A DNA stretch of 64,000 bases, taken from assembly GCF_001650725.1 (NCBI RefSeq), contig NZ_LXVX01000002.1, positions 186,001 to 250,000 of the forward strand, written 5' to 3'. Below are positions 7,576-16,271 of this stretch, piece after piece. This DNA comes from Sphingobium sp. TCM1. GTDB taxonomy: Bacteria; Pseudomonadota; Alphaproteobacteria; Sphingomonadales; Sphingomonadaceae. The notes under the pieces are model-generated. The model ran no database searches and was not told where the DNA came from. It saw nothing but the letters and a program-made list of their open reading frames with translations. The translations under genes and the position numbers were made by a program. Position 1 is the stretch's first letter. Every line of letters starts with the position of its first letter.

Positions 7576-8778
7576 TCGCCGGAAGATGCCGACCAGTTCG
7601 ACATGAGTGGTCCAGCGGAACTGGCCAACCGGCTTGACGCTCTCAAGGACGTAGCCCGCCGCCACCAGATGCGCCGCATCCCGCGCAAAACTGGCAGGAT
7701 TGCAGGACACATAAGCGATCAGCGGCACAGCCGACTGCGCCAGTTGCAGCATCTGTTCGCGCGCGCCCGCGCGCGGTGGGTCCAGCACGACGGCAGCAAA
7801 GCGGTTCAATTCCTCCGGCGTCAGCGGTCGACGGAACAGGTCGCGATGGTCGGCCGCCAGCCGCCGCCGCGCCCGCGCCGCGCCGAGCTTGAGCGACAAC
7901 AGGACGTCCCGCGCACCCTCGGCCGCATAGACCGGCCGCGTCTCGCCCAATGCCAGAGCGAATGTACCAAGCCCGCAGAAGAGATCGGCGACCGCACCCG
8001 TCTCCGGTAGCGCATCGCGCACTGCGCCGACCAGCGCCGCCTCGCCATCCGGCGTGGCCTGAAGGAAGGAGAAAGGCGGAAAGCTGACCGGCACCCCGCC
8101 GAAGCTGACCGTCACCGCCTCCGGCTCCCAGCGTGTCTGCGGCCCGTCGCCTTCGTCGATGGCCAACCTGGCCAGGCCATGCTCGCGCGCAAAATCGCCC
8201 AGCGCCTCATCCACCGCCAGCCCCGCGACTTTCACGCCCTCCAGCAACAGGTCGACACCCTGATCAGTCAGCGACATGCGGACATGCGCCGCCCGCTTGT
8301 CCGGCACGATCAGCCCGAGCAGTTCCCGCAAGGGCGGCAGCAGCCCGAACAGCCTGGGATCGAGGACCGCGCACATCTGCAAGTCTATCAGCTTGTGGCT
8401 GCCCTCCTCCGCAAAGCCGATGGTGATCCGCCTGCCCGCCCGCGCCGCGCGCAGCGATGCGCGCCGCCGCGTCATCGGCGGCGAAATATGGGCCGGCAGC
8501 ACCGCGCCCGGCGTCACGCCCTGCCCGTCCAGCGCGCCTGTCACCCGCGCCGTGACGAATTCGGCATAGCTCGCCTCGTCCAGATGCTGGAGCTGACAAC
8601 CGCCGCAGGCCGGGAAATGGTCGCAGGGCGGCACCGCATGATGGACACCGAAGACGACACTTCCATCGGGAGCGACCCGATCGCCCGGCGCGGTCAGAGG
8701 GAAGTGCCGGCCATCGGCGGTGACGCCGTCGCCCTTGGCGGCGACGCGGATGATGATGTCTGTTTCGGTGTCGGTCAC
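7573..8778 (-). CDS. TrmA/RlmD-family RNA 5-methyluridine methyltransferase
   Basis: A SAM-dependent enzyme that methylates C5 of a uridine in rRNA or tRNA. The 401-residue protein has a TRAM-like N-terminus (1-45). An iron-sulfur cluster is indicated by C52, C58 and C61 in CDHFPACGGC plus C138 in LQMCAVLDPR. The SAM site is DLFCGLGTFAL, then VVLDPPRAG, and the catalytic cysteine sits in SCNPASFARD. The start overlaps the stop of nnr by 4 bases (ATGA), the last link of a seven-gene operon. Which base it modifies (RlmC, RlmD or TrmA type) cannot be decided here. Confidence 0.93.
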   Translation of the reverse strand: MTDTETDIIIRVAAKGDGVTADGRHFPLTAPGDRVAPDGSVVFGVHHAVPPCDHFPACGGCQLQHLDEASYAEFVTARVTGALDGQGVTPGAVLPAHISPPMTRRRASLRAARAGRRITIGFAEEGSHKLIDLQMCAVLDPRLFGLLPPLRELLGLIVPDKRAAHVRMSLTDQGVDLLLEGVKVAGLAVDEALGDFAREHGLARLAIDEGDGPQTRWEPEAVTVSFGGVPVSFPPFSFLQATPDGEAALVGAVRDALPETGAVADLFCGLGTFALALGETRPVYAAEGARDVLLSLKLGAARARRRLAADHRDLFRRPLTPEELNRFAAVVLDPPRAGAREQMLQLAQSAVPLIAYVSCNPASFARDAAHLVAAGYVLESVKPVGQFRWTTHVELVGIFRR

Positions 8779-10166
8779 AATCGCGCGGCGATAGCCGCTG
8801 GCAGCGTTCCAAGCAAATCATCCGCGACGAAGGCCGGCCCGGCCCGCCGCGCCGCATCGCCATGCAGCCACACCGCCTCGCACGCCGCGCGAAAGGAATC
8901 ACCCGTAACGGCGAGCCTTCCGGCGGCCAGCCCCGCAAGCACGTCGCCGGTTCCGGCGGTCGAAAGCCAGGGCGATGCCCCGCTGGCCACGGCCACCCTC
9001 CCGTCGGGCGCAGCGATCACGCTGTCCGCGCCCTTGTAGACGACGATCGCCCCCGACGCCTGCGCCGCCGCGAGCGCACGGTCGATCTTGCTGCCGGGCA
9101 GGTCGCCGAACAAGCGCTGAAACTCGCCTTCATGCGGGGTCAGGATCGCACCAGCCGGAATGGCGCGCGCGCCTTGCTCGCCCAACAGGGTCAGCGCGTC
9201 GGCGTCCAGCACCATGGGATGACCGGCATCCAGCGCGGCATCCAGCCGCGCTCGTCCGTCCGCCTCCAGGCCGAGGCCAGGCCCGACCAGCACGACGTTG
9301 ATCCGCTCATCCGCCAGCGCATCGGCAATGGCCTCGGGCCGTTCAGTCTGCCGGCTGACGATCGCGTGCGGTCCCGCCACCGGCCGATCCGCGGCGAAAC
9401 GCCGCACCGTTCCGGCCCCTGAATGCGCGGCGGCGATGCTGGCGAGCAGGCTCGCGCCGGCCATCCCGCCACCGACCACGGCCACCAGCCCTCGATTATA
9501 TTTATGCGCCTGCGCGACCGGCGCCTCCAGCAGCGGTGGCGCAAGCCGCTGCATGATGCCGGGCACCGCAATGCCTATGTCTGCCAGGATCAGGCGCTCT
9601 ATCCGCCCTGCCGCCGGATGCAGCAGATGCGCGGGCTTATATGCACCCAGCGCTATACAGATGCCGAAAATCGGCACTGCCGACAATAGCGCGCCGCTGT
9701 CCGTCTCCACCCCGCTTGGAAGGTCTACGGCATGGGTCAGAACGGCTGCCTCCGCCAGCGCGCAGAGACGGGATGCGACCGTCGCGTCCAGGCTGCGCGT
9801 CAGCCCCGTACCGAAGAGCGCGTCGATCAGTTGCGTCGCCGGCGCGGCGCTCATCATATCCTCGACCGGCCCACCCCAGGCTGCGCGCGCCCGCTGGCTT
9901 GATACCGTCCGGCTTTCGCCCAATGCCGCGACCCGCACAGCCACGCCGCGTGCCCGCAACAACCGCGCTATGACGAAGCCATCGCCGCCATTATTGCCCG
10001 GCCCGCACAGAACCAGCGCGTCGCGCCTGTGCCCCGCTCGCCAGATGATTCCCGCCGCCGCCGCGCCCGCCGTTTCCATCAGGCTATATTCGTCGACCCC
10101 GGCGTCAAAGGCGGCCTGTTCCGCTGCACGCATCTGCGCCGCCGTCAGGATCGCCCAGCCGGTCAT
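8775..10166 (-). CDS. nnr: Bifunctional NAD(P)H-hydrate epimerase / ADP-dependent dehydratase
   Basis: Repairs hydrated NADH and NADPH. The 463-residue protein is a fusion. The YjeF N-terminal epimerase domain (about 1-210) has GPGNNGGDGFVIARLL. The C-terminal ribokinase-like dehydratase (about 220-460) has VVGGGMAGASLLAS, VGPGLG, LTPHEGEFQRLFG, KGADSVIA and TAGTGDVLAGLAAG, the last holding the catalytic aspartate. Length fits the E. coli-type fusion. Start and stop overlap its neighbours by 4 bases each, so translation is probably coupled. The acting compartment is the cytosol. Confidence 0.95.
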   Translation of the reverse strand: MTGWAILTAAQMRAAEQAAFDAGVDEYSLMETAGAAAAGIIWRAGHRRDALVLCGPGNNGGDGFVIARLLRARGVAVRVAALGESRTVSSQRARAAWGGPVEDMMSAAPATQLIDALFGTGLTRSLDATVASRLCALAEAAVLTHAVDLPSGVETDSGALLSAVPIFGICIALGAYKPAHLLHPAAGRIERLILADIGIAVPGIMQRLAPPLLEAPVAQAHKYNRGLVAVVGGGMAGASLLASIAAAHSGAGTVRRFAADRPVAGPHAIVSRQTERPEAIADALADERINVVLVGPGLGLEADGRARLDAALDAGHPMVLDADALTLLGEQGARAIPAGAILTPHEGEFQRLFGDLPGSKIDRALAAAQASGAIVVYKGADSVIAAPDGRVAVASGASPWLSTAGTGDVLAGLAAGRLAVTGDSFRAACEAVWLHGDAARRAGPAFVADDLLGTLPAAIAARL

Positions 10167-10537
10167 TGCCCGGCAATCTGCGCGGGCAGGCGATAGCGCT
10201 CGCCGCCCGTCGCCACCTCGATCTGGCGCCGTCCGCTGATCTGCACGCTGGCCCGCTCCGCCCCATCGGCCGCTTCCAGCCCGCGTCCGTCAGCGAGCAA
10301 CCGGAAACGACGGAAGCCGCCATCGGGATGGCGGATCGTCAAGATATGGCCGTTTCGCTCGATCAGGCAGTCCCGCGCCCATTGTTCCGCATCGCCGGTG
10401 ATGCAATCCGCCTTGCCGTCATTGACCGGCGGCGCTTCGGCCTGTGCGGCAGAGCCATTACTCCCCGTCTTGGCCGCATCCCCGTTGCACCCGGTCAGCG
10501 CCAGCAATGCGGCCGCCGCGATCACGCCCCGCGTCAC
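10163..10537 (-). CDS. Small lipoprotein of unknown function
   Basis: A 124-residue protein with a lipoprotein signal: a hydrophobic stretch then LTGC, so Cys17 would be lipidated after cleavage. The mature part has two further cysteines (in ADCITG and ARDCLIERN) that could form a disulfide, and ends in a beta-rich segment (ILTIRHPDGGFRRFRLL and following). It overlaps both neighbours by 4 bases in the ETF-QO to methyltransferase operon. I do not recognise a named family. An envelope location is inferred from the lipobox. Confidence 0.8.
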   Translation of the reverse strand: MTRGVIAAAALLALTGCNGDAAKTGSNGSAAQAEAPPVNDGKADCITGDAEQWARDCLIERNGHILTIRHPDGGFRRFRLLADGRGLEAADGAERASVQISGRRQIEVATGGERYRLPAQIAGQ

Positions 10538-11250
10538 GCCAGCCTGCTCCGACAGTCCAGCGCGATCGGCCCGATTATCTCTGCAAAGCGCCTCTGTCCG
10601 GCAGCGTCGCTCACCAGATCCTGCCGCATCTCGATACCCAGATAGGGAATGCCATTGGCCTCGGCATGACGGTTCATCGTCGCGTTGAGCAGCTGTCCCG
10701 AATAGGGCAGTTGGTCGCCCACCTTCAGCCCCGCCGCCTCCAGCAGCGGAATGGCGATCCGGGCCGCGCGATCGTCCTGATTATAGAGTATCCCGATGTC
10801 CCAGGGGCGCTCCTGCTCCGGATCGCTCGCCAGCCGCGGCGTGAAGCTGTGGACGGAGAGGATGAACGGCGACGTCATCTCATCCAATATCCGCCCGAGC
10901 TGATGATGATAAGGATGATGGAAACGCAACATGCGCTCCGGCAGGTCGGCGTCGCGATTGCCGGGAATGGCATGGCCGTCACTCATGACCGGCAGCAGGC
11001 CCGGCGCGTCCTCTTCGCGATTGAGGTCGATCACCAGCCGCGACACAGCGCCCAATATGGCCGTGCAACCCAGTTGCGCCGCCAGCAGTCCGCTGACCTC
11101 CGCCACGCCGATGTCGATGGCAATATGCGCCTCGAGCAGCGCCGGGTCGATGCCTAGGTGGATGTCGCCCGGCACATGCGCTGAGGCATGATCGGCGACG
11201 ATCAGCAGGTCCAGATCCCCGCCGTCGATCCGGGTGAAGGCTTCGCTCAT
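10534..11250 (-). CDS. N-formylglutamate amidohydrolase family protein
   Basis: A 238-residue zinc hydrolase of the N-formylglutamate deformylase family. Visible blocks are LIVADHASAHVP near the N-terminus, a central SRLVIDLNRE, SVHSFTPRL and a C-terminal YLGIEMRQDL. N-formylglutamate is the last intermediate of one histidine breakdown route, but orphan members such as this one, with no hut genes nearby, are common and their substrate is uncertain. Start 11250 is preferred over the longer frame because it overlaps the ispE stop as ATGA, continuing the pattern of coupled starts in this operon. Confidence 0.9.
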   Translation of the reverse strand: MSEAFTRIDGGDLDLLIVADHASAHVPGDIHLGIDPALLEAHIAIDIGVAEVSGLLAAQLGCTAILGAVSRLVIDLNREEDAPGLLPVMSDGHAIPGNRDADLPERMLRFHHPYHHQLGRILDEMTSPFILSVHSFTPRLASDPEQERPWDIGILYNQDDRAARIAIPLLEAAGLKVGDQLPYSGQLLNATMNRHAEANGIPYLGIEMRQDLVSDAAGQRRFAEIIGPIALDCRSRLA

Positions 11251-12128
11251 GCCCCCTTGATCCTCGTTTCCATCACCCACCATCGGGGATATTGCGAGCG
11301 GATGGCATCCGCCGCCTCCGTCCTGGCCGCCTCATCGTCGAACAGCGCGAAGCAGGTCGCGCCCGATCCCGACATGCGTGTCAGTAGCACGCCAGGCGCA
11401 CGGCCAAGCACTGCCAACACCTCCGCGATCGCTGGCGCGACCGCAATGGCCGGCCGTTCCAGATCATTGCGGCCTGCCTTTATCAACGCATCAAGACTGC
11501 CGGCGTCCAGCGCGCCCCGGTCCACCCGATCCCACCCGGCAAAGATGCTGGCGGTCGAAACGCCGATTCCCGGATTGACCAGCAGCATCGACAGGCCCTC
11601 CAGCCCATCGACGTGATGCCGCGCCACATGCTCGCCACGTCCCGTCACCAGTTGCGTCACGCTCGCGAGGCAAGCGGGCACGTCCGACCCAAGGTCGAGG
11701 GCCAGTCCGGACAGTTCCTCAGTTTCGATCCGCACGTCCCACAGCCGCGCCAGCAAGCGCAGCGTCGCCGCCGCATCGGCCGATCCGCCACCGATCCCCG
11801 ACGCCACCGGCAGAATCTTGGTCAGCCGGATGGTCGCCCCGCGCTGCTCGCCCAGATAGGATTGCAGCGCCCGTGCGGCGCGTATCACGAGATTGCCCGG
11901 CCCCGCGTCCAGTCCGGCGCCGAACGGCCCGTCGACCTGAAAATCGATGGCGCCATCGTCCGTGGCCTGTCCCTCCACCCGGTCGCCATGCTCGGCGAAG
12001 ACGAACAGGCTTTCCAACGCATGATAGCCATCGTCGCGCCGCGCGCGCACATGCAGCGCGACATTCACTTTGGCATGGGCGGTCTCGGCAAGCGTTTCGG
12101 CGTCCGCCTCAACGTCAGGGTGCGGCAT
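11247..12128 (-). CDS. ispE: 4-(cytidine 5'-diphospho)-2-C-methyl-D-erythritol kinase
   Basis: Phosphorylates CDP-methylerythritol in the MEP route to isoprenoid precursors (carotenoids, ubiquinone and hopanoids in this group). A GHMP kinase of 293 residues. AKVNVALHV near residue 19 positions substrate, and the ATP loop LPVASGIGGGSADAA lies at 107-120. The C-terminal TRMSGSGATCFALF is the third GHMP motif. Its start lies inside the end of the TPR gene (14-base overlap) and its stop overlaps the next start, so it is embedded in the operon. Confidence 0.96.
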   Translation of the reverse strand: MPHPDVEADAETLAETAHAKVNVALHVRARRDDGYHALESLFVFAEHGDRVEGQATDDGAIDFQVDGPFGAGLDAGPGNLVIRAARALQSYLGEQRGATIRLTKILPVASGIGGGSADAAATLRLLARLWDVRIETEELSGLALDLGSDVPACLASVTQLVTGRGEHVARHHVDGLEGLSMLLVNPGIGVSTASIFAGWDRVDRGALDAGSLDALIKAGRNDLERPAIAVAPAIAEVLAVLGRAPGVLLTRMSGSGATCFALFDDEAARTEAADAIRSQYPRWWVMETRIKGA

Positions 12129-13737
12129 ATTCGGGCTTCAATCCTTCCTCGCTTTTCGCCGCCAGCCGCGCCGCGACATCCCCTTCGGCATAGACGGCCG
12201 CAGCGTTCCAGGCGTAGCGCGCCTCATAACGTCGCCCGGCGGTCCATAGCGCATCACCCAGATGCTCGTTGATCGTCGGATCGTCGGGCGCGCCCGCCGC
12301 CGCACGCTCCAGCACCGGCACGGCCGCCCGCACATCCCCGGTCACAAATTGCGCCCAGCCAAGCGAATCCGTGATCGATGCGTCCTGCGGCTTGAGCGCG
12401 CTCGCCCGCTTGAGCAGCAAGAGCGCCTGTTCGACATTCTGCCGCCGCTCGATCTGCGCATAGCCCAGATAGTTGAGGATAACCGGCTCGTGCGGAGCGA
12501 TCCTGGCCGCGCGTTCCAGCACGACCCGCGCCTCGTCCCAACGCTTGCCCTGCTCCAGCGCGCTGCCTTCGAAAAGGAGCAATGTCCAGGGCACGGAATC
12601 CTGCGGATAACCGGCCTGCGCCGCCTTGAACGCCGCTGCCGCCCCGGCGAAATCCCTCGCGTCAGCCAGCAGGCGACCGAGGCGGACATGGCGTTCTGGG
12701 TCTGCCCCTGGCTCGGCGACCAGCGTCCTTGCGAGCGTGATCGCGCCATCGCGGTCCCCTGTGCCCGCCATCGCACCGACCAGTTCGGCCTGCGCCAGCC
12801 CGGCATACCAGCCCCTGGCCGAAACATTGGCGGCTTCGGCAGCCGCAAAGGCGGGATAGCCTGCGGCCGTCAGCAGCCTGGCCGCAACGATATGGGCTTC
12901 AGGGTCGTGCGGGTCCGCAAATGTCGCAATGCGCGCGAGACGCACGGCCAGCACGAGGCCGGCATCATCCGAAGCGATATCCGCAGCCAGCCGCGTAAGA
13001 AGCCGCGCAAAGCCCTGAGCCGGGGTCAACAGCGCCTTTCGCCCCTTGCTGCCTTTGCCTCGCGCGATATCGGCCCGCGCCAATGCGAAATTCGCGTCAT
13101 CGGCGGGCAACAGGGCCAGTGCCTCCGCCTTTGCGCCCCGCGCCGCCAATTGGCGTGCAAAACCCAGGCGCAGCATCGCCCCGTCGCTGACGCGCAGACC
13201 GATCGCCCGGCGGATCGCTGGCAAGGCTGCCGCGAGGTCATCACGCCCGATCGCCTGGAGCGCCATATGCTCATCCAGATAACGCTGGGCGAGCGTCGCG
13301 AACTGCTCCTTGCCCTCAATGACGGGCGCGGCATAATGTCCCTCGCCCAGCGAGATCCAGCTACGGACGATCGGCGCGAGAAAGGCGAAATTGCCCTCTT
13401 CCACGATCCGGTCGAGCAAGAGCCGGGCGCCCACCCAGTCCTTCCGAACCAGCGCATCACTGATCCGCAACAGGGCGCCGTCGCGCGGCAACATGCCCTG
13501 CGCGTCGAGCAGGACCGCCGAACGCATCGCCAGCGCCTGATCCCCGCTCTCCAGCGCCTGGGCGTAGGAGCGCCGCGCAATCTCCGCGCTGCCGGGATCG
13601 AGAGCGAGTGCGGCGCGATAATTGGCCACGGCGCTTCCAAGCGCGCCATTCCCGTCGGCCAGTCGCGCGCGCGCATAGGCGTGCAGCGCGCTGCCGGGAT
13701 CGACCGACGCCCCGGCCGCAGCCGGGATCGTCAGCAT
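12115..13737 (-). CDS. Tetratricopeptide-repeat protein, probably exported
   Basis: About 540 residues rich in Ala and Leu, with paired helices typical of TPR. The clearest repeats lie in the C-terminal third, around HEPVILNYLGYAQIERRQN and ASITDSLGWAQFVTGDV. TPRs act as protein-binding scaffolds, often in the cell envelope. The start is uncertain. ATG 13737 begins MLTIPAAAGA, but in-frame residues just upstream (CKRLIPIL) would complete a good signal peptide, and no ATG, GTG or TTG is available there without running into ETF-QO. A rare start codon coupled to the ETF-QO stop 20 bases upstream is possible. It overlaps ispE by 14 bases. Confidence 0.85.
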   Translation of the reverse strand: MLTIPAAAGASVDPGSALHAYARARLADGNGALGSAVANYRAALALDPGSAEIARRSYAQALESGDQALAMRSAVLLDAQGMLPRDGALLRISDALVRKDWVGARLLLDRIVEEGNFAFLAPIVRSWISLGEGHYAAPVIEGKEQFATLAQRYLDEHMALQAIGRDDLAAALPAIRRAIGLRVSDGAMLRLGFARQLAARGAKAEALALLPADDANFALARADIARGKGSKGRKALLTPAQGFARLLTRLAADIASDDAGLVLAVRLARIATFADPHDPEAHIVAARLLTAAGYPAFAAAEAANVSARGWYAGLAQAELVGAMAGTGDRDGAITLARTLVAEPGADPERHVRLGRLLADARDFAGAAAAFKAAQAGYPQDSVPWTLLLFEGSALEQGKRWDEARVVLERAARIAPHEPVILNYLGYAQIERRQNVEQALLLLKRASALKPQDASITDSLGWAQFVTGDVRAAVPVLERAAAGAPDDPTINEHLGDALWTAGRRYEARYAWNAAAVYAEGDVAARLAAKSEEGLKPEYAAP

Positions 13738-13756
13738 CAGGATCGGGATCAGGCGC

Positions 13757-15409
13757 TTACATATTGGGATAATTTGGTCCTCCGCCGCCTTCCGGAACGA
13801 CCCAGTTGATATTCTGGGTCGGATCCTTGATGTCGCACGTCTTGCAGTGGACGCAATTCTGCGCGTTGATCTGGAAGCGGGGCTCGCCCTCATCCTGACC
13901 CACCACTTCGTAGACGCCCGCAGGACAGTAACGCTGTGCCGGCTCGTCATAAAGGGGAAGATTGTAGCCGATCGGAATCGATGGGTCCTTCAACTGAAGA
14001 TGGACCGGCTGGTCCTCCTCATGATTGGTGTTCGACAGGAACACCGACGACAACCGATCGAAGCTGATTATGCCATCGGGCTTGGGATAGACGATCTTCT
14101 CGCACTGTTCCTGGCGCCAGATCTTCTCGTTATCGGGCTTGTGTTTCATCGTGAAGGGCAGTCCGATCTTGAGCGTCCGCATCCACATGTCGATGCCAGC
14201 CAGAAGGGTGCCGATCGTGTTGCCGAACTTCGCCAGCAGCGGCTCGGCATTCTTCACCAGTTGCAGTTCGGTCGCGATCCAACTGGAACGCACCCGATCT
14301 TCATAATCATGCAGCACGTCGCGCGAGCGTTCGTCCAAAATCGCCTCGAACGCCGCCTCGGCGGCCAACATGCCCGACTTCATCGCCGTGTGCGTGCCCT
14401 TGATGCGCGGCACGTTCACGAAGCCCGCCGAACAACCGATCAGGGCGCCACCGGGGAATACGAGCTTGGGGATGGACTGCCAGCCGCCCTCGTTGATGAC
14501 GCGCGCGCCGTAGGAGACGCGACGCCCCCCTTCCAGGAACCGGCGAATTTCCGGATGCTGCTTCCAGCGCTGAAATTCCTCGAACGGATAAAGATGCGGG
14601 TTGCGATAGCCCAGCCCGACGACGAAGCCGAGCGCAACCTGCCCGTTGGCCTGGTGATAGAGAAAGCCGCCGCCATAGGCGTCGGTCAGCGGCCAGCCCT
14701 GACTGTGGATCACCAGACCTGGCTGGTGCCTGGCAGGATCGACGTCCCACAATTCCTTCATGCCGATGCCATAGACCTGCGGCTCGCAATCCGCGTCGAG
14801 CGCGAACTGGCGCTTCAATATCTTGGTCAGGTGGCCGCGCGCGCCTTCGGCGAAAAACGTGTATTTGGCATGAAGTTCGAGACCCGGCTGATAATCCGGC
14901 TTTCGCTCGCCATCGCGACCGATACCCATGTCGCCTGTGGCCACGCCCTTCACGCTGCCGTCCTCATTATAGAGGATTTCCGCAGCGGCAAAGCCGGGGA
15001 AGATTTCGACGCCCAGCCCTTCGGCCTGCTCTGCCAGCCAGCGGCACAGATTGCCCAGCGACCCGGTGTAGGTGCCCTTGTTGTGCATCCAGCCTGGCGT
15101 CATGATGTGCGGCATGGACATCTTGCCGCCCTTGGTCAGCCACCAATGCTGGTTGTCGGTAACGGGCACGTCTGCCAGCGAGCAGCCCATGTCGCGCCAG
15201 TCGGGCAGCAATTCATCCAGCGCCTTGGGATCGATCACCGCGCCGGACAGGATGTGGGCGCCTATCTCCGACCCCTTCTCCAACACACACACCGCGAGTT
15301 CCTGACCGGCTTCGTTGGCCAGCTGCTTCAGCCGGATCGCCGCCGACAGGCCAGCCGGTCCCCCACCCACAATAACGATGTCATAAGGCATCGATTCCCG
15401 TTCGCTCAT
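13757..15409 (-). CDS. Electron-transfer flavoprotein-ubiquinone oxidoreductase
   Basis: Passes electrons from reduced ETF (fatty-acid, amino-acid and choline oxidation) to ubiquinone at the inner membrane. The 550-residue protein has the FAD-binding VIVGGGPAG at 12-20. The central ubiquinone-binding part holds GCSAGFVNVPRIKGTHTAMKS. The C-terminal ferredoxin-like domain has 4Fe-4S cysteines C495, C519, C522 and C525 (CPAGVYEVV and NCVHCKTCD). It is the first gene of the minus-strand operon, divergent from the UDG-like gene with 130 bases between. The etfA and etfB genes are not in the window. Confidence 0.97.
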   Translation of the reverse strand: MSERESMPYDIVIVGGGPAGLSAAIRLKQLANEAGQELAVCVLEKGSEIGAHILSGAVIDPKALDELLPDWRDMGCSLADVPVTDNQHWWLTKGGKMSMPHIMTPGWMHNKGTYTGSLGNLCRWLAEQAEGLGVEIFPGFAAAEILYNEDGSVKGVATGDMGIGRDGERKPDYQPGLELHAKYTFFAEGARGHLTKILKRQFALDADCEPQVYGIGMKELWDVDPARHQPGLVIHSQGWPLTDAYGGGFLYHQANGQVALGFVVGLGYRNPHLYPFEEFQRWKQHPEIRRFLEGGRRVSYGARVINEGGWQSIPKLVFPGGALIGCSAGFVNVPRIKGTHTAMKSGMLAAEAAFEAILDERSRDVLHDYEDRVRSSWIATELQLVKNAEPLLAKFGNTIGTLLAGIDMWMRTLKIGLPFTMKHKPDNEKIWRQEQCEKIVYPKPDGIISFDRLSSVFLSNTNHEEDQPVHLQLKDPSIPIGYNLPLYDEPAQRYCPAGVYEVVGQDEGEPRFQINAQNCVHCKTCDIKDPTQNINWVVPEGGGGPNYPNM

Positions 15410-15539
15410 TCATCCCTCCTCCTGGCGATCAGCAGGCTGCACCCTGTGTTTCCAACCGCCGCATTACTCCAACACTTTGCCATCGAAGGCGATGAAGCAG
15501 CTTGACCCGATCGTCAACCTCTGGCCCTAGTTGTTTGCG

Positions 15540-16271
15540 ATGCGGGGATTAGTGCAGGACAATGCGGCACTGGCCGCCGACGCCTATATGGCGTGGTGGC
15601 AGTTGGCCGGCGTGGAGAGCGCCGTAGCGGAGGTGCCGCATCATTGGCTGCGCCCTGCCCCTCCGGCCGTTTCGACGTTCCAGCCTTCCCCGATGACCGA
15701 CATCGCGCCGCAGGCCAAGGCCCGCGACCTCAAAGCCTTTCATCTGTGGCTGGAATCCGAATCGGGGCATCCCGAACGTCGCTGGCCGTCGCGACCCATC
15801 TATCCCGCCGGCGCCGCCGACACGCCGTTGATGGTCATTACCGATATGCCCGATCCCGCTGATCTTGATGCGGGCACCTTGCTGGTGGACCGGGCCGGCG
15901 CACTGTTCGACGCCATGCTCGGCGCGATCGGCCTGGACCGTTCGCGGACCTATATCGCCTCTCTGTTTTTTGCTCGCCCTCCCGGCGGCATGGTGGAAGC
16001 GGCCGATCTGGCCAATGCCGCCGCGCGGATGCGTACCCATGTCCATCTTGCCCGCCCTCGCCGGCTTCTGCTCCTGGGGGACAGGACGATACGCGCATTA
16101 TTGCCTACAGACGGTCAGGCATCGACGAATAGTTTACGTAATTTTAATCATGATGGCGGCATCCTTCCCGCCGTCGCCACATTCCATCCGCGCCTGCTGC
16201 TCAGCCAGCCCGCGGCGAAGGCGGAATGCTGGCGCGCCCTGCAAAGCCTGATCGAGGAAGACCGTCCGTGA
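15540..16271 (+). CDS. Uracil-DNA glycosylase-superfamily protein, diverged and lacking Fe-S cysteines
   Basis: A 243-residue protein whose layout follows family-4 uracil-DNA glycosylases. There is a motif A region (ITDMPDPADLD, then LLVDRAGALFDAMLGAIGL), then TYIASLFFARPPGG, RRLLLLGDRTIRALL, and the motif B-like ATFHPRLLLSQPAAK. The four cysteines that hold the 4Fe-4S cluster in family 4 are absent, and GEAPG of motif A is replaced by TDMPD. Glycosylase activity is therefore doubtful, and a DNA-binding or altered role is possible. ATG 15540 is used; TTG 15531 is an alternative. Its stop overlaps the GTG of the next gene, so the two are coupled. Confidence 0.8.
   Translation: MRGLVQDNAALAADAYMAWWQLAGVESAVAEVPHHWLRPAPPAVSTFQPSPMTDIAPQAKARDLKAFHLWLESESGHPERRWPSRPIYPAGAADTPLMVITDMPDPADLDAGTLLVDRAGALFDAMLGAIGLDRSRTYIASLFFARPPGGMVEAADLANAAARMRTHVHLARPRRLLLLGDRTIRALLPTDGQASTNSLRNFNHDGGILPAVATFHPRLLLSQPAAKAECWRALQSLIEEDRP

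Noticed and set aside
13847-15505. 552-residue open frame on the plus strand opposite ETF-QO
   Set aside because: Antisense shadow; the minus strand has the complete ETF-QO motifs and no known domain appears in the shadow.
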